The notes: a model not told the origin generated them from the sequence alone. Positions 1 through 8,699 are shown, counted from the stretch's first letter. The stretch is DNA of 64,000 bases from Bacillota bacterium (GCA_023453795.1 JAEXSP010000004.1:1-64000); one strand, 5' to 3'. Made by a program: numbers and translations.

Positions 1-70
1 AGGATGTATGCCTGATTAAGTTTCTTCTGTGACAAAGTGATTCTCCTATCCATGTGTACATTCTACCGTA

Positions 71-121
71 AGGGTGACATTATCTCACGATAATTGATAG
101 GGTGACATTATCACAAGATAA
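71..121. repeat. two direct copies of a GGTGACATTATC element
   Basis: Two near-identical 23-base copies begin at 71 and 99, 28 bases apart. Each reads AGGGTGACATTATC, then a short variable part, then GATAA. Tandem GGTGACATT motifs of this kind are often seen at the ends of clostridial insertion sequences, so this may be an element end whose body lies left of the window or has been lost. No transposase fragment was recognised in bases 1-212. The rest of that stretch holds an A+T-rich probable promoter region for the chemoreceptor. Confidence 0.4.
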
Positions 122-212
122 ACACAATCGAATTAAGTCGAATATTGTAGAATTATACAATTTATAATATAATAAATAGTACTGTTACACACAATATGAG
201 GGGGACATTAAT

Positions 213-1940
213 ATGCTGAAAAACATGAAAATCAAAAGCAAGCTTTTAATTCTGTTAACTGTATTCATTATAGGTTTTGTATCATATGGCATTTTATCAA
301 CGAAAACAATAATGGACAACAAATTTGACGGAAAAAATTATCAAAATATTGCACTAAGGAAAGATCTTGTTGCCGATATCCTCCCACCGCCTGAATACAT
401 CATTGAGACCCATTTGCTAACTTATAGGATTTTTAATGAAACTGATCCCGGCAAGGTCGACGGATTCAAAAAATCACTTGAAGATCTTAAGAAAAGTTAT
501 ATGGAACGTCACGACATATGGGTTAAGAGTTTGCCTGAAGGCCAAATGAAGAGGCTAATGATAGAGGATTCCTATAAGCCTGCCATGGAATATTTCGATA
601 TCCTTGAAAATAAATTTATCCCGGCTGCTGAAAGCAGCGATAAAACATCGGTTAAAGAATTGCTGGACAAGCTTGATTTGAAATATTCAGAGCATAGGAA
701 AGCAATAGACAAGGTTGCGAAAATTGCGAACGATGAAGCATCCACGATTGAAGCTAAAGCGAAGAAATCCTTTGACAATGATCTGATTTTAATGTTGGTT
801 CTTGCAGTGTTAATACTTATTGCTACTAATATCCTGTGTGCAGTTATCATAAGAGTTATTACGAATCCTCTTACCAAATTGACAAAGCACTTAAGGATAG
901 TCGCTACGGGTGATTTCAGTGTTGAAATACCTCATAAAATCCTTGGTTCAAAGGATGAACTGGGTGATATCGCAAGAGCGACCCAAACAATGCAAGGTTC
1001 TATCAGAAATATTGTAAAATCGGTTATCGAGGAAGCAAAGAAGGTTAAAGATGCAATTGATAAATCCAATAAAAAAATTACTGATCTTGATACTGAGCTT
1101 AAACAAACCTCTTCAACAGTACAGGAGCTGTCTGCAGGGATAGAAGAGACATCGGCTTCCACAGAAGAACTTTCATCAACCATAAATGAAATTGAAAGGG
1201 CTGTAGAAACCATTACAGAGAAAGCGCAAGACGGTGCAATGTCATCAACTGAAATAAGTAAAAAGGCAAATGAGCTTAAAGAAAGCGCAAACATATCACA
1301 GACAAATGCACTTGAGGTAAGGGCTAACATTAATAAAGCCATGCTTGAGGCAATAGAAAAGTCACATGAGGTTGAAAAGATAAAAACACTTTCCGAAGCT
1401 ATACTTCAAATATCATCCCAGACCAACCTTCTGGCGTTGAATGCTGCAATTGAGGCGGCTAGGGCAGGCGAGGCCGGCAAAGGGTTTTCTGTAGTGGCTG
1501 AAGAAATCCGGAAGCTTGCAGAGGACTCCAAGACAACGGTAAGTGAAATTCAAAGCATGGTTGCAGTTGTGTTTGAAGCTGTAAACAGCCTTGCTGAAAC
1601 TTCACAGAATACGCTTGAATTCATTGACAAGGAAGTGGTGAAGGGTTACGCAGAACTGGTTCAAACCGGTGAAAACTATGAAAAAGATTCAGTCTTCATT
1701 GAAAGCTTGGTAACTGACTTGAGCGCTACTTCTGAAGAACTGCTTGCATCTGTGAAAACAGTAACTGATGTCATGGACGGTATAGCAAAATCAAGCAACG
1801 AAGGCTCGGAAGGAACCGCTGATATGGCTGAAAGGGTTATACGAATTGCCGAAAATGCGGGAGAAGTAAAGACTGAAGCTGAAAATATTGCCATCAGCGC
1901 TCAAAAACTTAAGGAATTGGTACTAAAGCTTAAGGTATAG
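213..1940 (+). CDS. methyl-accepting chemotaxis protein
   Basis: This is a membrane chemoreceptor that would signal to CheA/CheW. A first membrane segment lies at about residues 10-30. An extracytoplasmic helical sensor of about 155 residues follows, looking like a four-helix-bundle type rather than a Cache domain. The second membrane segment is at about 190-214 and a HAMP linker runs to about 270. The cytoplasmic coiled-coil domain carries the conserved hairpin tip at about 398-436 ([20 protein letters not shown]). The ATG is preceded by GAGGGGG. The ligand cannot be told from sequence. A terminator follows, so it is probably monocistronic. Its natural partner in the window, a CheW protein, lies at 5952. 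Confidence 0.93.
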   Translation: MLKNMKIKSKLLILLTVFIIGFVSYGILSTKTIMDNKFDGKNYQNIALRKDLVADILPPPEYIIETHLLTYRIFNETDPGKVDGFKKSLEDLKKSYMERHDIWVKSLPEGQMKRLMIEDSYKPAMEYFDILENKFIPAAESSDKTSVKELLDKLDLKYSEHRKAIDKVAKIANDEASTIEAKAKKSFDNDLILMLVLAVLILIATNILCAVIIRVITNPLTKLTKHLRIVATGDFSVEIPHKILGSKDELGDIARATQTMQGSIRNIVKSVIEEAKKVKDAIDKSNKKITDLDTELKQTSSTVQELSAGIEETSASTEELSSTINEIERAVETITEKAQDGAMSSTEISKKANELKESANISQTNALEVRANINKAMLEAIEKSHEVEKIKTLSEAILQISSQTNLLALNAAIEAARAGEAGKGFSVVAEEIRKLAEDSKTTVSEIQSMVAVVFEAVNSLAETSQNTLEFIDKEVVKGYAELVQTGENYEKDSVFIESLVTDLSATSEELLASVKTVTDVMDGIAKSSNEGSEGTADMAERVIRIAENAGEVKTEAENIAISAQKLKELVLKLKV

Positions 1941-1976
1941 TGAGCAATTGCCTGTTCGATTTTAACTTTATCTAAA

Positions 1977-2013
1977 AACAAGCCTTCAGCCAATGCTGAA
2001 GGTTTGTTATTTA
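1977..2013 (+). terminator. Rho-independent terminator after chemoreceptor gene
   Basis: A 14-base stem (AACAAGCCTTCAGC) with a CAAT loop and its exact reverse complement apart from one G:T pair is followed by a T-rich tract. The remaining bases to 2196 hold no gene that I can support. Confidence 0.8.
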
Positions 2014-2196
2014 TTATAATACGACTTGCTTACAATATTATAAATATGGATATGGCCCAATATAGGAAATGAATTCAATTGTTAATATGGAACTTACTTG
2101 TGCAGGTGAAGGAAAAATTTGTTGGCATAGCCTGCCGAAATTGCTATAATGAATGGTGTGCTGTATAATCCATATAGAAACTAATGGTGATAATTT

Positions 2197-3096
2197 ATGA
2201 TACGAGAGAATTCAAGCAAGCTCGGATATGTTTACCTTTTGATAACCGTGCTTCTTTTCAGCACCTATGAAGTAGTCAGTAAGACGTTGGTGGGAGAAGT
2301 CAATCCTTTCGAAATAAATTTCATAAGGTTCTCTATTGGCGGGGTAATCTTGTTTGCAGTCTTATTCATAAAATCGGACTATAAAATCGGCAGGACGGAC
2401 CTTCTATGGACTTTAATTCTGGGTGTACTGAATGTTGTTGCAAGCATGAACTTATTGCAGCTGAGCCTTTATGTTAAAGGAGCACAGGCATCTGTTACGG
2501 CTGTCATTTTCAGCAGTAATCCGATTTTTGTCGTATTATTTGCGGCATATTTTGAGAAGGAAAAAGTAAATATCTATAAGATATTAGGACTCTTAATGGG
2601 TGTTGCGGGAATTGCTGTGATCTTTTTCAATAAGCTTAAGGTCGGGTTTACAGACTTTAGAAGTCCGCTGCTGGCATTATCTTCTGCGCTCTTCTTCGGA
2701 CTCTATACGATTCTTGGAAGAAAAGTGTCCATGAGGATCGGAAGCATTAAGATGAATGCGTATTCTTTTATAGCCGGCGCATTGGTATTGATGCCTATTC
2801 TTCTGATATTTAATATTCCGATAGTATACTTTAAAGCTTCCGGAATAATTCAGGTAGTATACTTATCTGTTTTATGTACAGGTATTGCTTATATTACTTA
2901 TTTCAGGGGCCTTGAAATCGTTGGAGCAAGCAAGGGGTCGCTGGTTTACTTTTTAAAACCGGTACTTGCAAGCTTAATAGCAATAATATTCTTAAACGAA
3001 CATCCTTCCATTAATCTTTTTATTGGTACAGCACTCATCATTTGCGGAATATTCTTTGTTATTTATATGTCGAAAAGAGATAAATTGAGGACATGA
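2197..3096 (+). CDS. DMT-superfamily (EamA) transporter
   Basis: This is a hydrophobic integral membrane protein of 299 residues with about ten membrane segments arranged as two EamA repeats, at about 10-145 and 155-290. That is the normal size and layout of drug/metabolite exporters of the DMT superfamily. The second repeat shows the usual conserved run near its end (GSLVYFLKPVLASLIAIIF, then a LNE turn). The substrate is not predictable; amino acids or small metabolites are typical. The ATG has only a weak upstream ribosome site (GGTGAT). It stands alone between two terminator-bounded genes. Confidence 0.88.
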   Translation: MIRENSSKLGYVYLLITVLLFSTYEVVSKTLVGEVNPFEINFIRFSIGGVILFAVLFIKSDYKIGRTDLLWTLILGVLNVVASMNLLQLSLYVKGAQASVTAVIFSSNPIFVVLFAAYFEKEKVNIYKILGLLMGVAGIAVIFFNKLKVGFTDFRSPLLALSSALFFGLYTILGRKVSMRIGSIKMNAYSFIAGALVLMPILLIFNIPIVYFKASGIIQVVYLSVLCTGIAYITYFRGLEIVGASKGSLVYFLKPVLASLIAIIFLNEHPSINLFIGTALIICGIFFVIYMSKRDKLRT

Positions 3097-3212
3097 AAAA
3101 TTGATATATGGGGAAATATACATCATTTTGCAGGAATTTTCCAAAACATATAGAATAACTATATATACGCATTAAGTACGTGGAAATGGATTAAACTTTT
3201 AGGAAGCAATAT

Positions 3213-3284
3213 ATGGAACAAAAAGCGTGTTTTCTCCATGCCATGGCACCATGCAGTAAATGTCGCGAGAGTGTGATTAAATGA
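3213..3284 (+). CDS. possible 23-residue upstream peptide coupled to the GGDEF gene
   Basis: An ATG at 3213, eight bases after AGGAAG, opens a 23-codon frame with two closely spaced Cys (PCSKC). Its TGA overlaps the ATG of the diguanylate cyclase as ATGA. The cyclase has no good ribosome site of its own, so translational coupling is plausible. The frame is very short and could be chance. I do not recognise the peptide. Confidence 0.3.
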   Translation: MEQKACFLHAMAPCSKCRESVIK

Positions 3285-4390
3285 CAAAATCGGGCAATAC
3301 TGAAATGAAGCACAATTCCGGCCAGGGTCTGAGGTTGAGAAAAGGAATTGCTCTAATCTATATGAGATGGCTTTTTATAGCCGGGCTGATTCCCTTTTAT
3401 TTTCTGCTGCCTGAAGACAGCAATCTGAATGCAGCGTTTCTGGAAACATTGGCAATAGCTGCTGTATATAATGCTTTTGTGATGCTGAATGCAAGGAAAA
3501 ATCACGGAAATAAAGGATTTATATCCAAAATTTCTCCATATATTGATGTGATTCTTCTGGCGGTTTTTATTTACCAGTCAGGCGGAGTCGAATCAGACAT
3601 TTTTATTATATACCTGTTTCTAATATTCTACTGGGGTGTAAAATCAGATACAATAAAAACTGTTCTAATTAGTATTTTCTGCATTGCAGCTTTCACTGTA
3701 TCAAGTTTTTTATCAAGAGGCACAATGCCCGGTGATTTCAGCTTTTTATCTCTGATGATAAGGAATATTTTCATTCTGTTATGTGCGATAGGTGCCAGTT
3801 CTATAAATTCCGAGGTTAAAAAATTCGATGAAATGCATAAAAAGGAGTTTAAGCTGGCAAGAACCGATAAACTGACAGGTTTGGCCAACAGGCATTACTT
3901 TGATCAGAAGCTTAATGAAGAGGCAGAGTATTCGGATAGTACCGGCAACCCGTTGAACATATTGATTTTTGATATTGACAATTTTAAAAAATTCAACGAC
4001 TCGTATGGTCATGTTTGGGGAGATAAGCTATTGACACTGTTTTCAGACATTGTCAAACAGAATATAAGAAAGAGCGATATTCCCGTAAGGTTCGGCGGAG
4101 AGGAATTCCTCATAATCATAAGAGATTTGGACTCGGTCATTGCTAAGTCTGTTGGGGACAGGATCAGAAAACAGCTTGAAAATCAGAAAATATATATAGG
4201 CAGTGATCAGGACAGAAGGAAAGTAACCGTAAGCTGCGGAGTTGCACAATATCCCAAACACTCCCGAAATATTAGAGAAGTTGTTGAACTGGCTGATAAG
4301 GCTCTTTATAATGCAAAGGAAAGCGGAAAAAATAAAGTCGTCAGCTATGACGAAATGGAAAGCACTGATTTTGGGCTTGATAATGAGTAA
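3281..4390 (+). CDS. membrane diguanylate cyclase (GGDEF)
   Basis: It is predicted to make cyclic di-GMP from two GTP. Residues about 25-185 form five or six membrane segments of an uncharacterised sensor, and a GGDEF domain occupies about 200-360. The active-site motif is GGEEF at about 271-275. An RKSD inhibitory-site motif lies five residues before it, so product inhibition is expected. The substrate-binding DKLTGLANR stretch and the late CGVAQYP and ADKALYNAKESGKN motifs are intact. It shows no EAL domain. A convergent terminator separates it from aroF. Related c-di-GMP genes in the window lie at 43722 and 49882. Confidence 0.93.
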   Translation: MTKSGNTEMKHNSGQGLRLRKGIALIYMRWLFIAGLIPFYFLLPEDSNLNAAFLETLAIAAVYNAFVMLNARKNHGNKGFISKISPYIDVILLAVFIYQSGGVESDIFIIYLFLIFYWGVKSDTIKTVLISIFCIAAFTVSSFLSRGTMPGDFSFLSLMIRNIFILLCAIGASSINSEVKKFDEMHKKEFKLARTDKLTGLANRHYFDQKLNEEAEYSDSTGNPLNILIFDIDNFKKFNDSYGHVWGDKLLTLFSDIVKQNIRKSDIPVRFGGEEFLIIIRDLDSVIAKSVGDRIRKQLENQKIYIGSDQDRRKVTVSCGVAQYPKHSRNIREVVELADKALYNAKESGKNKVVSYDEMESTDFGLDNE

Positions 4391-4403
4391 TTGTAATTAA
4401 TTT

Positions 4404-4448
4404 AGACCTCGCTCACAAAGCATTTATCGTGAACGAGGTCTGATCTTT
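4404..4448. terminator. terminator between convergent GGDEF and aroF genes
   Basis: AGACCTCG pairs exactly with CGAGGTCT, extended by further pairs inward (TCAC with GTGA). The stem lies between the two converging stop codons. T runs are short on both strands (TCTTTTG on the plus strand), so its efficiency is uncertain. Confidence 0.6.
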
Positions 4449-4451
4449 TGT

Positions 4452-5465
4452 CTATAATTTTTTACCGACTGCATTGGCTACAGCTTTTAACTCCTCCATA
4501 AGGTGTGAGAATTTTGAAGGGCGAAGAGATTGAGGTCCATCGCAAAGGGCGGTTGAAGGATCTTGATGAACTTCGATTATTAAGCCGTCAGTTCCTGTTG
4601 CAACAGCACCCTTTGATAAAGCGCTGACATATTTCCAGGTACCTGTAGCATGACTGGGATCAACGATTATCGGCAGATGGGAAACTTCTTTTGTAACAGG
4701 TATTGCGCTGAGATCTATTGTATTCCTCGTAGCGGTTTCAAAGGTGCGAATGCCTCTCTCGCACAAAATGATATTAAGATTGCCTTCAGCCATAATGTAC
4801 TCTGCAGCCATCAGCCATTCTTCGATTGTTGCGGAAAGGCCTCTTTTTAAAAGTATTGGTTTGTTTGCCATGCCGACTTCGCGCAGAAGTCTGAAATTTT
4901 GCATATTTCTGGCGCCGATCTGTATCATGTCTGCATAAGATGCTATAAGCTCAACATCACGAGTATCCATTACCTCTGTGACAATTGGCAGCCCGGTAAC
5001 TTCCCTTGCAGAAGCCATTATCTTCAAGCCGTCTTCCTCAAGTCCCTGGAAAGCATAGGGAGAGGTGCGAGGCTTAAAGGCTCCGCCGCGAAGAATTTTT
5101 GCGCCTGCGTCCTTGACCTTTACTGCTGTTTCTATATATGTTTTTTCGTCCTCGATAGCACATGGACCGGCAATAACTGTAATCTCATCACCACCGATTT
5201 TCACATTGCCGACTTCAACGATAGTGGGTTCCTGCTTTAGCTCACGGCTGGCAAGCTTATAAGGCTTCATTATTGGTACGAGGCTTTCAACACCCGGCAT
5301 TAAAGCAATTGAATGCGTATTCAGCAAATGCTTATCGCCTATAGCTCCGATTACCGTTTTAATTTCACCGAATATAGGATGTGTCATAAATCCAAGATCT
5401 GATAACCTCTTTTCAACATTATCGATCTGCTCTTTAGTTGCACTCTTGCTCATTACAATAATCAT
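4452..5465 (-). CDS. aroF: 3-deoxy-7-phosphoheptulonate synthase (DAHP synthase)
   Basis: This enzyme condenses phosphoenolpyruvate with erythrose 4-phosphate, the first step of the shikimate pathway. At 337 residues it is the AroA-I-beta / KDO8P-synthase-like type. A ferredoxin-like N-terminal domain of about 70 residues (the type that can bind feedback inhibitors) precedes the TIM barrel. Visible barrel motifs include AGPCAIE, RGGAFKPRTSPYAFQG, the metal Cys in ILCERGIRTF, and the late VDPSHATG. The ATG follows AAGGAGGAATTC. It is transcribed alone behind a T-box leader, so charging of an aromatic-amino-acid tRNA probably controls it. It feeds the trp operon at 26192 and aroE at 62898. Confidence 0.95.
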   Translation of the reverse strand: MIIVMSKSATKEQIDNVEKRLSDLGFMTHPIFGEIKTVIGAIGDKHLLNTHSIALMPGVESLVPIMKPYKLASRELKQEPTIVEVGNVKIGGDEITVIAGPCAIEDEKTYIETAVKVKDAGAKILRGGAFKPRTSPYAFQGLEEDGLKIMASAREVTGLPIVTEVMDTRDVELIASYADMIQIGARNMQNFRLLREVGMANKPILLKRGLSATIEEWLMAAEYIMAEGNLNIILCERGIRTFETATRNTIDLSAIPVTKEVSHLPIIVDPSHATGTWKYVSALSKGAVATGTDGLIIEVHQDPSTALCDGPQSLRPSKFSHLMEELKAVANAVGKKL

Positions 5466-5509
5466 ATGAATTCCTCCTTAACACTATAATATGAGTGAAT
5501 AAAAATATA

Positions 5510-5795
5510 CAAAATAAAAACTCCTCATCCCTTAAAGGACGAGGAGCATATATTCCACGCGGTACCACCTAAATTGACTGAAAAGTCCACTTTATGTACG
5601 GGAAGCAGAAAGTTCCGATACATTCTTCATTTTAACGGCAGAAGATCCGGTATAGCCTACTTAAATGTTCAGCCAACAGCTCCAAGGAGAACTTCAATCA
5701 TGATCCTACACCGGACTTTCACCATCTCCGGCTCGCTTTGGAAGAAATTCAATGACTTACTTTTCCTTGTCATCGCTTTTATGATATAATTTAAC
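5510..5795 (-). promoter_or_regulatory. T-box riboswitch leader of aroF
   Basis: Read on the minus strand, the leader has the invariant T-box AGGTGGTACCGCG (5558-5570). It is followed by a terminator stem CTCCTC...GAGGAG and a T run (about 5510-5546). Upstream are Stem I elements: a GGTGAAAGTCCGG apical part and the specifier-side signature CTGAA...AGTAGG (5656-5674). Stem III can form from GATCTTC (5640s) with GAAGAAT. The bases between GAA and AGTAGG read CATTTA, three longer than usual, so the specifier codon cannot be named safely; an aromatic codon such as TTT is possible. A TTGTCA/TTATAT promoter lies at about 5784-5812. Confidence 0.92.
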
Positions 5796-5951
5796 TAATA
5801 TTAACATGACAAAAAACATATGTCAAGATGAAAGCGAAATATTTGCAAAAGAAAAAAATCTTTGATATCATGTAAATAGAGCATTTTTCTCTTTATTTGC
5901 ATTAATTTCTTTTAGTCATTTCATTTCCGAATAATCTCGGGAGGTATAATC

Positions 5952-6410
5952 ATGGAAGATCTGCATGTTGTAATATTTAGGCTGAATAATGAATTGTGCG
6001 GAGCGGAAACTTCACAGGTAACTGAGATATTAAAGTACCAGGAGGCCGAAAAGGTGCCGAAAATGCCTAGATTCCTGGATGGCTTGATCAATCTTAGGGG
6101 CAGGATTATTCCGGTTATTAATCTGAATAAAAGATTTGAACTGGGTGAAACAGATATTACTAAAAAGACAAAAATAATTATAACTCAAATTAATGACGGT
6201 TACTTGGGTTACATTGTAAATGATGTTACAGAAATAGTAAGGTTTACGAAGGATGAATTGGAGCTTACTCCTGAGATAATTAATAAAACAGGCAATACCT
6301 ACATGAAATATGTAGGAAAGAAAGGCGAGAAGATTGTATCGATTCTTGACCTAAAGGGCATTTTGTCAGATAAGGAAACAGTAAGGTTAAAAACAGTAAG
6401 TAAAAATTAA
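5952..6410 (+). CDS. cheW: CheW-like chemotaxis scaffold
   Basis: This 152-residue protein is almost entirely a CheW domain, which links chemoreceptors to the CheA kinase. Typical motifs are visible: VIFRLNNELCGAET at the start, the FLDGLINLRGRIIPVINL core at about 42-60, and the late EKIVSILDLKGIL. The ATG follows GGGAGGTATAATC. No cheA is in the window. It may be an orphan CheW serving receptors such as the one at 213. A clear terminator follows. Confidence 0.92.
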   Translation: MEDLHVVIFRLNNELCGAETSQVTEILKYQEAEKVPKMPRFLDGLINLRGRIIPVINLNKRFELGETDITKKTKIIITQINDGYLGYIVNDVTEIVRFTKDELELTPEIINKTGNTYMKYVGKKGEKIVSILDLKGILSDKETVRLKTVSKN

Positions 6411-6430
6411 TAACATAAAAGACTAATAAA

Positions 6431-6462
6431 AACAGTTCAAAACGGTGAACTGTTTTTTTGTT
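6431..6462 (+). terminator. Rho-independent terminator after cheW
   Basis: AACAGTTCA pairs exactly with TGAACTGTT across a short loop and is followed by seven T. The following 200 bases (6470-6669) are very A+T-rich, hold no gene, and presumably contain the promoter of the CGGCD-repeat gene. Confidence 0.88.
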
Positions 6463-6669
6463 GTAAAAGCGATTAGGAAACTTTTATTATAAACATTCAA
6501 TCAATTGGTTATATCTTCAACATTAAATATTAATAATACAGTTTTGTAAATTTTTGTTGCTAAAATGTAATAAATTATGTAAAATAATATCATATTATAA
6601 CACTATTTAACAGCATGTCCCTAATTTAGCAGTTCTCAATTACTTACTAAAAATCAAGGAGGCAGATGT

Positions 6670-7521
6670 ATGGAAAAAACAATTAGTTCTGACAAGCAAA
6701 TAGCTCCTGAGGAATTAAAGAACAAAATTCAGAATGCAGAAAATGGTAATATGCCTATCTATCCCGGAGAAGGACCCTGCGGAGGCTGTGATGTTGTTGT
6801 AAAAGCATCGGACAATTCACAGATAGATCCCTCTGTTGTTAAAAAAGCAATGGAAAATGCAGGCGTTGAGAATAATCCCGGTTATGCAGCCAGCGGGCCA
6901 TGTGGCGGCTGTGACCTTGTAATGCCTAAACAGGTTCCGGCATACACAGCCAATGGGCCATGCGGCGGCTGCGACCTTGTAATGCCAAAACAGGTTCCGG
7001 CATATGCAGCCAGTGGGCCATGCGGCGGCTGCGACCTTGTAATGCCAAAACAGGTTCCGGCATATGCAGCTAGCGGGCCATGCGGCGGCTGCGACCTTGT
7101 AATGCCTAAACAGGTTCCGGCATATGCAGCTAGCGGGCCATGCGGCGGCTGCGACCTTGTAATGCCTAAACAGGTTCCGGCATACGCAGCCAGCGGACCA
7201 TGCGGCGGATGCGACCTTGTAATGCCTAAACATGTTCCGGCATATGCAGCCAGCGGACCATGTGGCGGCTGCGATCTTGTAATGAACAAACATGTTCCTG
7301 CATATACAGCCAACGGACCATGCGGCGGGTGTGATATTGTGAGCACACCCGGATATCCTGCAAAGGGTACCTGTGGAGGCTGCGATGTTGTAATAAAGAA
7401 AGACAATCAAATCAATATTAACGATTTGAAAGATTTATTACAAAAAGCTCAGGAAAAGAATCTTCCAATTTACCCTGCAAAGGGACCCTGCGGTGGTTGT
7501 GATATTGTAATAAAAGAGTAA
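6670..7521 (+). CDS. CGGCD-repeat protein, candidate multi-core RiPP precursor
   Basis: I do not recognise a named family. The 283-residue protein has eleven copies of C-G-G-C-D, nearly always as GPCGGCD(L/V/I)V. All 22 Cys residues sit in these motifs. The central copies are spaced exactly 20 residues apart with a Pro-Ala-Tyr spacer. Similar helix-like segments (ELKNKIQNAE and DLKDLLQKAQ) lead into NxPIYP before the first and last cores. There is no signal peptide or membrane segment. The ATG follows AAGGAGG. A radical SAM/SPASM gene starts 92 bases downstream. Each motif fits C-X3-D, the thioether-forming pattern of freyrasin-type ranthipeptides, so a heavily crosslinked peptide is a good hypothesis. 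A metal-binding CxxC-repeat protein is the alternative. Confidence 0.7.
   Translation: MEKTISSDKQIAPEELKNKIQNAENGNMPIYPGEGPCGGCDVVVKASDNSQIDPSVVKKAMENAGVENNPGYAASGPCGGCDLVMPKQVPAYTANGPCGGCDLVMPKQVPAYAASGPCGGCDLVMPKQVPAYAASGPCGGCDLVMPKQVPAYAASGPCGGCDLVMPKQVPAYAASGPCGGCDLVMPKHVPAYAASGPCGGCDLVMNKHVPAYTANGPCGGCDIVSTPGYPAKGTCGGCDVVIKKDNQININDLKDLLQKAQEKNLPIYPAKGPCGGCDIVIKE
6901..7320 (+). repeat. seven 60-bp in-frame tandem repeats
   Basis: Seven consecutive 60-base units, in register from 6901, each encode one 20-residue CGGCD module. Neighbouring units differ by only a few mostly silent changes. For example, units at 7021 and 7081 differ at a single base. The outer units (6901 and 7261) diverge more. 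This suggests recent copy-number change by slippage or unequal recombination. The array lies wholly inside the reading frame, so gain or loss of units keeps the frame. Confidence 0.97.
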
Positions 7522-7613
7522 GCTTCAACTTATATGGCAGCCTGGGGATAAGGAATTCTCAGGTTGCTTTGATTTAAGAACCTATATAAAAGTACAATGG
7601 AGGAATAAAATTT

Positions 7614-8654
7614 ATGACTTGGCAGCATGCACCGCAAATAGTTCAGTGGGATATTACAAATTATTGCAACTTAAAATGCCTTCACTGCAGAGCATCGGAT
7701 ATGTTGGACACAAAAGGCAAGGATTTGAGCTATGATGAGGTAATCGGTATTCTGAATGACATATATGCCCTTTCTCCCAATACTGCACTTGCAATGGCAG
7801 GTGGAGAACCACTGTTTAGAAAGGATATAAAGGAAATCCTTACATATATTAAAAACAATCTAAAAGGTATGAGTGTTGAACTGTTAACTAATGCAACACT
7901 AATAAACAAAAATAATGTAGGTTGGCTGACAGAGCTTGTAAACGGATTTAATATAAGCCTTGAAGGTGCAAGTGCTGAAATAAATGACCCAATCCGAGGT
8001 AAAGGGGCCTTTAATAAAACTGTTGAGGCTATAAAGCTTCTTGTAGCTAAAGGAGCAAATTTGGCTGTGAGAATGACTTTTTTCCACCAAGACGAAGATG
8101 AGCCTGAAAAGCTTATGCGTTTCATAAAGGGGATTGGTGTTAAGACGTTCAACTTCCGTTATCTCGTCCCTGTTGGCAGAGCTAATAATCAAATGATAGA
8201 TGCACAGCAATATAAAAGGCTTTGTGAAAGAATTTGGGCTTTGGGAAAGGAACTGGATATGAGAATTGGCTTCAGTGATCCGTTTCCTGAACTGCTGGTA
8301 AACGAGAAGCGCGCAGAGGAAATTGACACTGATGCTGACTTGATGTGCGGGAAATCGGTTACAGGGTGTTCAATTGCCTTTACTTTACTCTACATGAATC
8401 CACAGGCAATTGTTCAATTCTGCCCATACTTTCCTGTATTTGTCGAGGATGCCAAGAAAGTAAACCTAAGTAAAATATGGTACGAAAATGAGACGTTTAA
8501 TATATTCAGAAGCCACAGATCAGTCTTGAAGGGGAATTGCGGAAATTGTGAATATAAATTTGCATGCGGAGGCTGCAGAGGAGCAGCATATGCTATGGGG
8601 GACTGCCTTGGGGAAGAACCGCGCTGCTGGAAATCCAATCCGGTAAACAAGTAA
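7614..8654 (+). CDS. radical SAM/SPASM peptide-modifying enzyme (candidate)
   Basis: The 346-residue protein has the radical SAM cluster motif C-X3-C-X2-C at residues 18, 22 and 25 (CNLKCLHC) and the SAM-binding GGEP at about 61-64. It ends in a SPASM-type domain with many Cys (FCPYF; GNCGNCEYKFACGGCRG; GDCLGEEPRCW) for auxiliary Fe-S clusters. This layout is shared by peptide maturases and by haem-pathway enzymes of the NirJ/AhbD group. The SAM motif begins almost at the N terminus, so no fused RiPP-recognition (PqqD-like) domain is present. The ATG follows TGGAGG. Its partner is inferred to be the CGGCD-repeat protein just upstream, probably co-transcribed. Confidence 0.88.
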   Translation: MTWQHAPQIVQWDITNYCNLKCLHCRASDMLDTKGKDLSYDEVIGILNDIYALSPNTALAMAGGEPLFRKDIKEILTYIKNNLKGMSVELLTNATLINKNNVGWLTELVNGFNISLEGASAEINDPIRGKGAFNKTVEAIKLLVAKGANLAVRMTFFHQDEDEPEKLMRFIKGIGVKTFNFRYLVPVGRANNQMIDAQQYKRLCERIWALGKELDMRIGFSDPFPELLVNEKRAEEIDTDADLMCGKSVTGCSIAFTLLYMNPQAIVQFCPYFPVFVEDAKKVNLSKIWYENETFNIFRSHRSVLKGNCGNCEYKFACGGCRGAAYAMGDCLGEEPRCWKSNPVNK

Positions 8655-8699
8655 AGCATGCATACTATTCAATTGTTAAACTAAAAAGTAACTAAAAAT

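Noticed and set aside
4650..5262. Several plus-strand frames opposite aroF
   Set aside because: aroF is clearly coding on the minus strand with all expected motifs; the others show no recognisable protein or ribosome site.
6901..7320. Repeat array as a CRISPR
   Set aside because: Units are contiguous, without variable spacers, and lie in frame within a coding gene; no cas genes are present.
6817..7410. Long open frames on the minus strand across the CGGCD array
   Set aside because: They are by-products of the 60-base repeat and its skewed codons. They have no ribosome site, and the plus-strand gene has a strong one.
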